Assembly: GCA_022432975.1 (NCBI GenBank)
Contig: CM039511.1
Coordinates: 18,874,557-18,938,556, forward strand
Direction of reading: 5' to 3'
DNA: 64,000 bases
Source: Begonia masoniana
Taxonomy: Eukaryota; Streptophyta; Magnoliopsida; Cucurbitales; Begoniaceae
The notes under the pieces were generated by a model. The model saw only the letters and a program-made list of their open reading frames with translations. It searched no databases and was not told where the DNA came from. Below are positions 53,665 through 64,000 of this stretch, piece by piece (position 1 is the first letter of the stretch; each line of letters opens with the position of its first letter). Made by a program: the position numbers and the translations under genes.

Positions 53665-56057
53665 GTAATACCCGGATGTACGGAATAATAATATTATAGT
53701 TAAGTATCGTATTATATAAGGACATTCTGGTAAGATGGTCAAATCAAATAGTTTATGAACGGAAAGCGTCATTAAGATCTAACGCATTGATAGGACTTTA
53801 AAGACATTATGAGAAATTTTGGACTGATTAACGCTATATTCCGAGTAATAAACCTCTAGAGTATTAAAGGACCGTGTTAGTAAAAAATAGAAAGAGGTGC
53901 CAAATTGCCGAACGGACAGTTTGTTAATCTCAAATAATAAGTTGGACCCCTATTGAAAAGTAAGGAAATTTGGAGAATACGAATCTTTTGTGCCGATTAG
54001 CGAACGACGGACGAAACAAATATATAAACTCAAGAACGGGCAATGTGGTTAATTTACCAAGCTCAATTATTATAAAATTTTTTTCAGTTATTTTTCAGCC
54101 AAAATCATTTCTTCTATTCCATTTCTCTAATTCTCTCGTTGCCCACAAACCAGAGAGATCCTATACCTTGAACGTCGACGCCTATCATTCAAGCTGGGTT
54201 CTTACTCCGACGATTATTGTTCTTCGCGTTGCTCCTCCAATCGTAACCCTAGGTATGCATTCTATAGGTTTCCGGACTTTAGGATGTCGTTTTTGTAGAG
54301 TTATACGTTTCGGGTTTCGTTTTAGTTTTGTTAAAAATGTCGATTAGGGTTCGTAATTAATAGATTTATGTGTTTAAGGATATTAAGGATATATGATGTT
54401 ATAGGAAGAATTTAAACCGAATTGTGAAACAGTTAAAAATGGGATTTCGGGTTTTGGGAAAAACTCGAAAGCGAATGAGGTGCCGAGCGTAAATTGCCTC
54501 AAACTTATAGCGGCAATACATTGGATTAGAACTTTAGGGAGTTCTTAGTTAAGATTTGTTGATGGACGTGTAATAGCTCAAATGGTTTACCGCGAATGTC
54601 GTGTTTTGCTTCAGGCGAAAGACCCGTGGACCGAGCTTGAAGTGCGCGCACCCAAGGTAGTTCTCGTGACTTACTCTGCAATTGGATACACCTTACTTAG
54701 ATGTCGCGTCGAGGATTTTAAAAGGAGTGTTCTCTAAAGTTATATTGGTTGGGTGTTGGTGTAGCGTTTAGTAGGTATTTCTTTTACGGTCCTGAGCGGG
54801 AATATGATGTTTGTTAAGTATATGGAACTGTTCATGCAAACAAGTATTTTAACGGGCATGAAAACAAGATTTCGCAGCGCACGATGTTGTCTGAAATCGA
54901 TGGGCCCCCAATTGGGGGCTCAGTTATTGTGCGGACCGATTCGGAGGGTCGGCCAAATACCAATCTCATGTAATGTAATTCATGAACGTAATCTTTATCT
55001 AGGTCAAGCGGGTGGGCTCAGGCCGCTGTACGTGTTGTAAGGTGTACCCCCGCCGTAAAACGACAGGTAGTCCGACCGCTGATGGGCCTCCTTCGTATTG
55101 GGGAGGATGAGATCGCGGTGAGATACTGTCTGCGGACGCCTGTGATGCATGGTTTTGAACTCCATAGGAACTGCAAGAATCTGCAGTTCGTCGAATTTAG
55201 AGCTTTAGCTCATTAGGTGATGTATGGGTAGGTGACATTGAGACAGGTGAGGACGACGTTCCTCTCCTGACGTATGATGCAGTGACGAAGAATGGCCCCG
55301 TGGGATTGTGCTGAGAGACGGTGAGTTTGACCCGTGGGGACGTCTGTGACGTATTTGGGGGATAATGGATAATATGTATGTATATGATGAAATATAGGAT
55401 GTCTGGTTCTGTATAGCTGATAGTTTTATATTGTGAGTTTTGTAATGTTTGGAACTGAATTATAATCGTTTTTGGTAGGATTTCAACACAGGAGGTTGTT
55501 TAGGTTTGAAACAAACCACGCAGTCGTTTTCAGGGAACTGTATTTCGTTTTAAAGTACTTCGAGTCGGTTCTGGCTGAAGATGGAGAGTGGTATGAATGT
55601 TGGTTTTCGATTGGGTTAAGTTTAATGATAAATGTCGATGGAATGAGAAATGAATCGAAAATTGAATTAGGGTTTTTGCTCTGGAATCTCGGATTCATAG
55701 AGAAAGTTGGTCGCGGCAAAGTGCACGACTGGGCGCTGCAAAGTGCAGCGACTGGGCGCTGAAGGGCAGCGATTGGTCGCTGCACATGCGAGATCGGGGT
55801 GCATGTGCAGGCGCCTACAAGCAAAATATCGCGCTGCATGGTCCTCTGCTTTCAGGTTCTGCCTTGTGCAATTTGCTAATGTTTCTAAGAGTTTTAACTG
55901 TTTAAATAGTTTTATTTTATAATGTTTTTATGATTGTTTAAAAAGCTTTAGAGTAGAGTTAAATTTCTGATTTGATTAGTTTAGTTTCAACGTGTAATCA
56001 AGTATATGGATAAAAAAAAAAGTATGGTAAAATTGGTTACAGTTTTATGGAGTTACA
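53665..56057 (+). repeat. Family-A LTR as 3' LTR of the noisy chromovirus
   Basis: It starts gtaatacccgg directly after the polypurine tract and ends ggagttaca. It aligns with 30174-32647 throughout but with many indels. Remains of the structured intron are visible (caaggtagttctcgtgac at about 54650; ggtaggtgacattg near 55228; gagctttagctc hairpin near 55200). The palindrome patch at 55730-55810 uses gcgctgca/tgcagcg motifs instead of gatcgatcg. Confidence 0.8.
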
Positions 56058-57476
56058 AATAGCAATCAACTAAGCCTTGGCATTAAATTCAAATCAAAGG
56101 ACCAAAAATAAAAGGTGACAGTTAATTCGAGTAAAAAGATCACTGGCCGGATTGTCGGGTGTACATTAAACATATGATATAGGTGTGAAGATACCAGTGA
56201 GGATTTCAAGTCGATAATGAGGAGGTATAGGCTGTTGTGGAAGGAGTTCAAGGTGTTAGTGTGTGGCGGAAGGCGATTTCAACTCTGGTTACTACCTTTA
56301 TCAATTAGTAAGGGATGAATACTGAGGTCTATGTAGGATGCTTTCTGAAAACAATGGCTACTGGAACCGGCGGCTAACTTCTGAGTGTGAAAAGGATCGT
56401 GAAATGAAAAGACTGATCGTTTGTTAGATCTCTCACTACAGTATTCTAGATGAGACTAGGTCCAACTGTGTGTAGTTTTTAAGTCATGTTGAAGTTTTTG
56501 GAGAGTCTGGAAGTCTCCTGTCTACGGATAATTCCCATCGAATGATGTCTTCTAGCGGATGATGCTTCTATCGGATGATGTCATCTAGGATGATGTCTTC
56601 TATCGAATGATGTCTTCGCATCGAGCGTATTCTATTCGGGGGATGACTTCCATCGGATGATGTCTTCCATCGGATATGATGTCTTCTACGAAAAGAGGTA
56701 TAAGAGTCCGTGATGTCCCCACGTGTCAACGTAGATGTAGGTTTTTTCTATATCGGCAGGAGTATGTATTAGGTTTTTGTGTATGTGAATAGGTGAAGTT
56801 AATGAATCACGTGGGATGATGTGTCAATCGTAGATGTAGGTTTTGCCATTATGGCAAGAGTATGTATTAGCTTTTGTCGCTTTGGTGAGGGATGAAGGGG
56901 GGTTAAAGATCATGTGGGATGAATGTGTCAACCGGTAGATGAGGTTTTTCCATATCTGCAGGAGGATGGATTAAGTCTTGTGTTTTGTGATAGGATGATG
57001 TGTAATGAGTAACGAGAGATGCATGTGTCAATCGTAGAAGCGATAAAGGTCTGTCATTTGTGATCGGATGAAGTTAATGAGTCCACGTGGTGCATTGGCA
57101 ATCGGTAGAAGTGAATTAAGCTTGTTTTTTGATCGGATGAGTTAATGAGTCAAGTGATGGGCATGTGTCAATTGGGAGAAGTTGATATTAAGTCTTGTCG
57201 TTTTGTGATCGGATGAGGTTTAAATAAATCACGTAGGATGCATGTGTGAATCGGTTAGATGCCTTGAGTTTTCAATTCCCTCTCGGACAAATGTCTTTAA
57301 CGTTTTGTCTAATCATAACTGGTCTACTTACGAGTTTTCCGGGTAAAGTCGTATGATTAAAGATAGAATTATCATCATGGAGAGAAAATTTAAAATTCCG
57401 TAAATATCTTAGTAGTTCAATGTGTGGGGTAGACAAAACCGGGTCGGGAAGACTCGGGGCGGTACATTATTATGAC
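56058..57476 (+). repeat. B-like LTR part with two minisatellites
   Basis: It ends in gggcggtaca after a stretch resembling the family-B terminus. It contains about ten units of cggatgatgtcttctat type (56520-56700) and about five units of roughly 100 bp (56720-57260; gtcaatcg-tagatg-aggtttt). The start is not defined. Confidence 0.55.
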
Positions 57477-57723
57477 TGCATGTTACCAGACTGTGGAAGA
57501 TAATTGAAAGTTTCGGATTTTCTAACCTGTAAAATTTTGTCATTTAGTGAATTAATCATAAACCAGACGTACCTTATACATTATAACAATTAATTTTATA
57601 AAATACAAAAACAGATATTGGATTAATTGAAACATATCAAAAACAGACGTAAATGGAATTGAGTTACTTCACTCGTTATAAATGTACGACTTTTTAATTG
57701 GATAAAACAAACGCATGTTCACT
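57477..57723. other. Spacer, nothing recognised
   Basis: AT-rich, no gene or repeat terminus. It is mirrored around 60290-60500 on the other arm of the inverted repeat. Confidence 0.4.
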
Positions 57724-58979
57724 GTAACACCCAGAATTTTATACATTTTATCCTCATAATGATAATCAATGGAGGATCGAAATGAGTGATGAAAAGAGTG
57801 AAAAAAGTTGAAAATAGAAATAGGTCAATTTTGATGAAGTAAAGGTATGTGTAAATTACGGAATAAGCGAAAGTTAAACTTTATAATTAAAGTTTATAAA
57901 AACCTTAATTCGTCTTTATCCTTCCATGAGTTTTTTCATGCAGCCATTCTCCATTCTTGAAGGTTTCTTAGCCAAGATTCCTCATTTCAAAGGATTAAGG
58001 TAAGATTATATAGGCTTAGTGTTTCAGCAAAAGACCTATTTTGGTGATTTTGTGAAGGTTGTATGGTATGCGTGTTGAAACATCCAAAAAAATTTAAAGA
58101 GTTAGGGTTTGGCTTTCTTATTCTTTGGGAATTTAACTAATTTTGAGGTCTAAAGTCTTGGATGGAGTAAAATGGAGGGTATGCAGACAAAAATGAAAAT
58201 TAAAAAGTGGTTGAGTTTTATGAAAAAACAGAACAAGTTTATTCTTGGGTATCGACCAATAATTAGTTTGCTTTGGGTAAATGTTTCTACCATTAGAAGA
58301 GTAGACTATTAGAGGATTTATAGCACTTGAACTTGTTCCGATCTAAACGTGAAAGTTATGGTAGTTGCAATTTGGATGAAAATGTGAAGTGAAAATCTGA
58401 AAATTACTTGGGTGAGTTAAGTGTCTGAAGTGAAGTTTTGGTAGTTGTTAGAGATGGACAACGCACAAGCCAACGGATTCAAGCTTGGATTGATAAGGAC
58501 CGAGGTAAATTTTGGGACATTGCTTGGCTGATTTGGCCTACACCACAATGGTGGAGTTTGATATTTTGAGAAATGGTGATGTAGAGTTTTAATGCAAAAT
58601 TGGATGGGTAGTAGGTTGTTACGTTGTAGAAGTCCGTGTATGTTTGTATTGATTGTTTGTCTTGATATTTCTAGCTTTTATAGTTATGCATCTGAATTGT
58701 CCGGCATCACGTCTTTTTAAAATGGCATGAAAGGAGGTTATGCCACACGTTTTACGCAAAAGAAATGACAAATGAAAACGTAGGAATGTATGGAATCCTG
58801 TGTCTGTCGGATGAGATTCAGCATGGTTGTCTGAGCGAGAGAATGTTTCCCCTCGGGTAGAGGGAGGACTATCTAATCGCAAGATGTGTTGCTCCATATG
58901 GGGAGAGTAACCCCCGGGGACGTCTTGCTATGTAACAAATGAATGAAACGATGCATGTTTAGAACTGAAGCTACAGGTG
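57724..58979 (+). repeat. LTR of a further family (E), left arm
   Basis: It starts tgtaacacccag. It repeats the leader landmarks: GAG|GTAAAT donor at 58504/58505 and ggcctacaccacaatgg 32 nt later. The expected partner arm would fall at or beyond the axis of the inverted repeat and cannot be seen. Confidence 0.55.
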
Positions 58980-61900
58980 TGCAATGCAGTTAATTAAAAC
59001 AGGCATATCGTTTCATCATTTGTTACATAGCAAAGCGTCACGGGGGTGTACTCCACAGATGGAGGACAACACGCTTGCGATAGATATCCTCTCCATCTCG
59101 AGGGAAACAGCTACTCCTCTCAGGAAAACCATGTCGGATCTCATGATACACCCCGACATGAACAGGATTACAACATCATCTTGTCATTGTCATTTCTTTT
59201 GCTGAAAACGTGTGCATAAACTCATTTCAGGCCCATGTAAATAAGGACGTGAGGATGGACAATTCATATGCATAAACTATAAAAGCATAGAAAAGACTCA
59301 ATACAAACAATCAAATACAAAAATAAAAGACATCTTACAAACTAAACACCTAGCTACACATCCAATTGCATTAAACTAGTAACACCAATTTCTCAAAATA
59401 TCAAACTATTGTGGTGTGGCCAAATCAGCCAAGCAATGTCACAAAAATGTTACCCGGGTCCTTAGCCATCCAAGCTTGGACTCGTTGGCTTGGGTCTTGT
59501 CATCTCTAACAACTAAACAAAACATGCAATCAGCATAACTAATTATACACAGTAAATTTTTCTGTTTTTAATTCACATTTTCATCAAATTTATATACACG
59601 ATTCCAATAAACTTCAAGATTAGATGCGAACAAGTAATCTCAAGTGCATATAGAACTTTACTGCTAGAGGTTACTCCAATGGTAGAAAACATTTACCAAA
59701 AGAACACTATAAGGGTCGAATATCCCAAGATAGAACCTGGTTAGTTTTCATAAAACTCAAAACCAACTTTTACTTTTCATTTTTATTCATTGATAACTTC
59801 CATTTTCTCTCAGCCAAGATCTTTAGAACCTCAAAAATTAAGTTAGTATCCAAACGAAGAAGGAAAGCCACACCCTAACTGGAATGTTGGATGTGCAACA
59901 ACTATACCTAAAACATATCACAATAAATCACCAAAATATGTATTTTGCATGAAAAATAAAGCCTATATAAATTTACCTTAATACTTTGAAATGAGGGAAG
60001 TCTTGGCTGAAGAAACGCCTTCAAGAAGGGAGAAGGGCTGCATGAGAAAATAGGGGGAAGAATAAAGAAGAAATGAAGGGTTTTTTAACTTTAAGTTAAT
60101 AAAGTTTAACTTAGCCATTTACGAAATCTACACATAACATTATAAATTCAATCACAATTGGACAATTCTTATTTCAAATTCTTCACTCTTTTCATCACTC
60201 ATTTTAGATCAATCCATGATATCATTATTAGGATAAAATGTATAAAAATGCTGGTGGTACAGGTGAACATGCGGTCAAATCGTTACATTAGTTGAAAGAG
60301 TGAGTACTCAAATAAATAATACGTCTGTTTGTATTTTTCAAGTAAATCCCATATCGTGTTGACTTTTATAAAATAATTTGTTATAATGTATAAGGTACGC
60401 GTTTTATGATTTAATCCTAAAATGACAGATAAATGTTACAAGTGTTAGAAACCACGAAACTTTTCAAATTTCTTCACACAGTATGGTAAAAATGCAGTCA
60501 AATAATAATGGAACGCCCGAGCTCAGACCCCGGTTTGCTTACCCAAAACATTGAATGAACTAAGAGAAAATCCGGCAATTTAATTTTCTTCAATGCTGAT
60601 AATTTCATTTTAATCGTCGACTTACAGCGAAACACTCGATAAGTAGACACGTTTATGCTTAGGGACAAACACTACGACATTTGGCGAAGGGAATGAAAAT
60701 CAAGGAAGCTACCGAGAACAAGGCATCTACGGGATTTATTAAACCTCATCCGATCACAAACGACAAGAAGACTTAATAGCATCTACAATTGAAAAATGCA
60801 CATCACGTGACTCATTAAAACTTCATCGATCAAAAAAAAAACGACAAGACTTAATATCGATTCTACCGATTGACACATGCACATCACGTGACTCAATAAA
60901 ACTTCATCCGATCACAAAAAACAAGACTTAATATCTAGACTCCTCTACGATTGACACATGCATATCAAGTGATCATTAAAATATCCATCCACCCACAAAA
61001 AGACACGCTTACTAATCTTGCAGATAATGGAGAAAAACCTACATACGATTGATGACACATGCATCCACAGGATGCTGTTTAAACTTCACGATCACAAAAC
61101 GACAAAAACTAATACATACTCTTGCCGATAATGGACAACACCTACATATACCGATTGACAAATGCAGCCCACGGGATTACCATAAACTTCATCGATCACA
61201 AAACGACAAAACATAATACTACTCCTGCGATAATAGAAAAACCGACGATCTTACCGATGACACCTTCGCGGGAAATCACGGACTCATTATACTCTTTTCG
61301 ATAGAAACATAATCCGATGGAAGACATCATACGATTGAAGTCATCATCCGAAAGAAAGACATCATCCGATGGAAGACATCTTAGATAGAAGACATCATCC
61401 GATAGAAGAAATCATACGATAGAAGACATCATCCGAGAAGACACATCATTAGATGGAAGAATTAACGCTAGACAGGAGACTTCCAGAATTCACAAACGTC
61501 AACATGAATGAATAAACTAAAACACCAGTGGCCATAGTCTCATCAGAATAACGTGTAGTGAGTAGACTCTACCAAACAGATCATCGTTATTTCACGATCA
61601 TTTTCAAATCAGAAGTTATCAGTCAGGTTCCAGAATCATTGTTTAAGAACAGCATCCTACATAGACCTCAGTATTAATAACAGTACTAATATGTAAAGGT
61701 AGTAACCAGGAGTTGAAATCGCTCCAGCACACACAAACTTGAACTCCTTCCAGCAAAACCACGCCTTAGACATCCTATTAACTTGAAATCCGCACCATGG
61801 TAGGCTTCACCTATTCATAAGGTGGAATGTAACAAACGACAATCCCTCGGCCATCGGGACTTTTAATCGAATTAATGTCACCTTATTTGGTCCTTTGATT

Positions 61901-64000
61901 TGAATTAAGCCAGGCTATTGATTGTAATTGTGCACATCCCTAAAACTCCTATAATTTTACCCTACTTTTTTTTTCCATATACTGAATAAACTAACGGAGA
62001 AACAAATCAAATCAGAAATTTAAACTAACTCTTAAAGCTTTTTAAAACAATTCATAAAAACAATTTAAAATCAACACTATTAAAACAGTAAAGCTATTTA
62101 AAACATTTATCAAATTGCACAAGGGCAGACCGGAAAGCCAGAGGAAAATGAAAAAGCAGCATCATTTGATGTAGGCGCTGCACAAATGCAGCGCCGATCG
62201 TGCATTGTGCAGCGACCAATCGCTGCACATTGCAGAGCCGTCGCTGCACTTTGCAGCGCCCAGTCGCTGCATTTGACAGCGGACCAAATTTCTCTAATGG
62301 AATCCGAGATTCCAGAGAGCAAAAACATAATTCATTCTAGCATTCATTATTCAATCCAAGTCTAGACATCTCATATAAATTAAACAACTCAAAAACCACA
62401 TTCATAAACTTCACGCATCTTCATCCCGCCGACCTCGAACGTATTTGTAAAACGAAATAACAGGGGCCAGTCCCTGAAATAAAGAACTGCCGGGTTATGT
62501 TTAAACCTAAACAAACTACTCCTGTTTTTGAAATATACCAAAACGAGTTCTTAATTTGCAGTTCCAAAACATTTCAAAAACTCACAATATAAACCTATCA
62601 GATATACAGAACCAGACATCTATAGTTCATTATACATACCATAGTATCCATAAAATTCCCCAAATACTTACACAGACGTCCCAAGGGTCAAAAAGCACCG
62701 ACTGCTCAGCACACTACAGCGGGCCATTCTTCGTCTAAACGCAATCATACGTCAGGCGGGAACGTCGGCCTCACCGTCAATGTCACCTACACACAGACAC
62801 ATATGAGCTAAAAGGCTCGTAAATTCTACGTAAATGCAGAGGCGGTGCAGTGCATATTGGAGTTCAGAAAATCATGCATAACGGAGCGTCCAGACAGTTA
62901 TCAACGAGATCTCATACACATAACATGAAGAGGCCCATCAGCTGGTCGGTTAGACTACCCTGTTGCGGTTAGAGGAGGGGGTACACGCTTACAACCACGT
63001 ACAGCCGTGCCTGAGCCACCTGACGTGACAATCGACAACAGAGTACGTTCATTAATTACAGTACATGAGTGCGGTATGGCCAGACCCCAATCGGTCGCAC
63101 AATAGTCTGAGCCCCCCATGGCTGGCCACATCGATTTTCAGAAAACATCGTGCGCTGCAGAAATTTGTTTTCATGCAAAGTTAAACTCGTGTTGCATGAA
63201 AACGTTCAAATACTATAAACAAACAATCAAGTACCAGTAAGGAGGACAGTTAAAAGAAAGAACCTACTAAACGCTACACCTAACAACCCAAACCAATATA
63301 ACTGTGAGACGAACAATCCTGTAAATCCTCGACGCGACATCGAAGTACGGTGTGAGGCCAATGTCCAGAGTAAAGCAAGAGGAACTTACCTTGGGTGCGA
63401 GGCACTTCAAGATCGGTCACGAGAGCGTTCGCCTGAAGCAAAACACGACATTCGGCCGTTAAAACCAATTGAGCTATTAAACAGAAAAAAAGGTACCAAT
63501 CAAAAAAATCTTAACTAAGGAACTTCCAATTTCTAATCCACTTCTGATTGAGCTATAAATTTGAGCATATTTACGCTCGGGCACCTCAATTCGACAATTT
63601 ACGAGTTTTTACCAAAAACCCGAAAATCCCTAATTTTGAATTTCACATTCGGTTTACATTCGTCCTATAACATCCAATACTATCCTAGTTTATATACTGG
63701 TAAAACACGATAAATTCTATTAATTAGTCGAAACCTATCGACATTTTTAACAAAACCTACCGAAAAACCCTAAACGTATCACTCACAAAACGAAATCCTA
63801 AGTCCGGAAACTATAGACTCATACAGGGTTCGTTGAGGAGAAAACGCGAAGAAACACGATCGATCGGAGGAAGAACAGAGCTTGGAATGAGGAATGCGTC
63901 GACGGCACAAAGGAGAGGAGTCTCTGTTAGTGGGCAACGAGAAGAAAGAGAGAAATGAAATTGAAGAGAAATGATTTTGGGCTAAATTATAATATGAATG
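58980..64000 (-). repeat. Right arm: family E, B-like and family-A LTR, inverted
   Basis: On the minus strand this holds E (about 60295-58980), the spacer, a B-like LTR part (about 61905-60505) and a family-A LTR (from beyond 64000 to about 61910). No genes were found. Its content is the left arm read backwards, with independent differences. Confidence 0.75.

Larger units (their letters stand above)
53958..64000. repeat. 10-kb inverted repeat with axis near 58979
   Basis: Sequence left of the axis recurs in reverse complement to its right in the same order: ctatgtaaca (58928) with tgttacatag (59021); spacer and minisatellites 56500-57260 with 60720-61480; family-A LTR 53958-56057 with 61900-64000. 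The arms differ by frequent indels and substitutions, and the inner loop is about 40 nt. The right arm runs off the window. Confidence 0.85.

Noticed and set aside
55472..55762. 96-residue plus-strand frame (MVGFQHRRLFRFETNH...)
   Set aside because: It lies in the family-A LTR between intron and palindrome patch; other family-A copies do not keep it open.
58619..58897. 92-residue minus-strand frame near the axis of the inverted repeat
   Set aside because: Not preserved in the mirror copy, located in an LTR and in error-rich sequence; no similarity recognised.

Overview
This window is plant nuclear DNA, most probably from the repeat-rich heterochromatin of a flowering plant. I recognise no cellular gene. 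Nearly everything assignable is a transposable element: Ty3/gypsy chromoviruses, an Athila-type gypsy element, a Ty1/copia element, a Cassandra TRIM (5S rRNA-like sequence in its LTRs), a hAT transposase relic and several solo LTRs. All coding regions are broken by stops, frameshifts or deletions.

Layout. 1-3096: 3' part of a Tekay-like chromovirus (zinc knuckle, protease, RT, RNase H, start of integrase) joined to an LTR remnant. 3097-3576 and 12725-13764: two halves of a minus-strand hAT transposase pseudogene, split by a complete Tekay-like chromovirus (3582-12719, TSD cttct). 14351-25941: a minus-strand chromovirus (element D). Its 3' LTR holds a solo LTR of the Athila-type family (15354-17649, TSD tttat), a 1.24-kb tandem duplication and a three-LTR Cassandra (16179-17447, TSD ggttt). 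25942 to the assembly gap at 46996: a minus-strand, internally deleted Athila element. It contains a copia element (27557-34708, TSD aaaac) with a solo LTR of family A inside (30174-32647, TSD aaagg), a second family-A solo LTR (38256-42840, TSD catcc) with a family-B solo LTR inside (38612-40625, TSD gatcg), and a Tekay-like LTR (from 43841) with a 48-bp minisatellite. 46996-47095: 100 N. 47798-64000: a chromovirus body with family-A LTR, B-like LTR and a further LTR. This part has very many single-base indels, a suspicious 1.9-kb tandem repeat and a 10-kb inverted repeat with axis near 58979. It looks like uncorrected long-read sequence including a fold-back read, so its genes should not be trusted base by base.

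Main observation. The long LTRs of three families (Tekay-like, A and B; five clean copies on both strands) share one leader architecture that I read directly from sequence. There is a putative intron 1, a mini-exon of 45-56 nt, a consensus GTAAGT donor, then about 30 nt later a 12-15 nt arm (CCUAYAYC...). After a loop of several hundred nt comes a small hairpin, and then the complementary arm lying exactly on the putative acceptor (GUGUAG|G or GAUGUAG|G). Pairing is kept by G-U wobbles and compensatory changes although the sequences differ, and the hairpin differs in sequence but not in position or pairing. The loop carries tandem repeats whose units are themselves hairpins, different in each family. 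I infer a structured leader intron transcribed from these LTRs. I do not recall a description of it, but I could not search.
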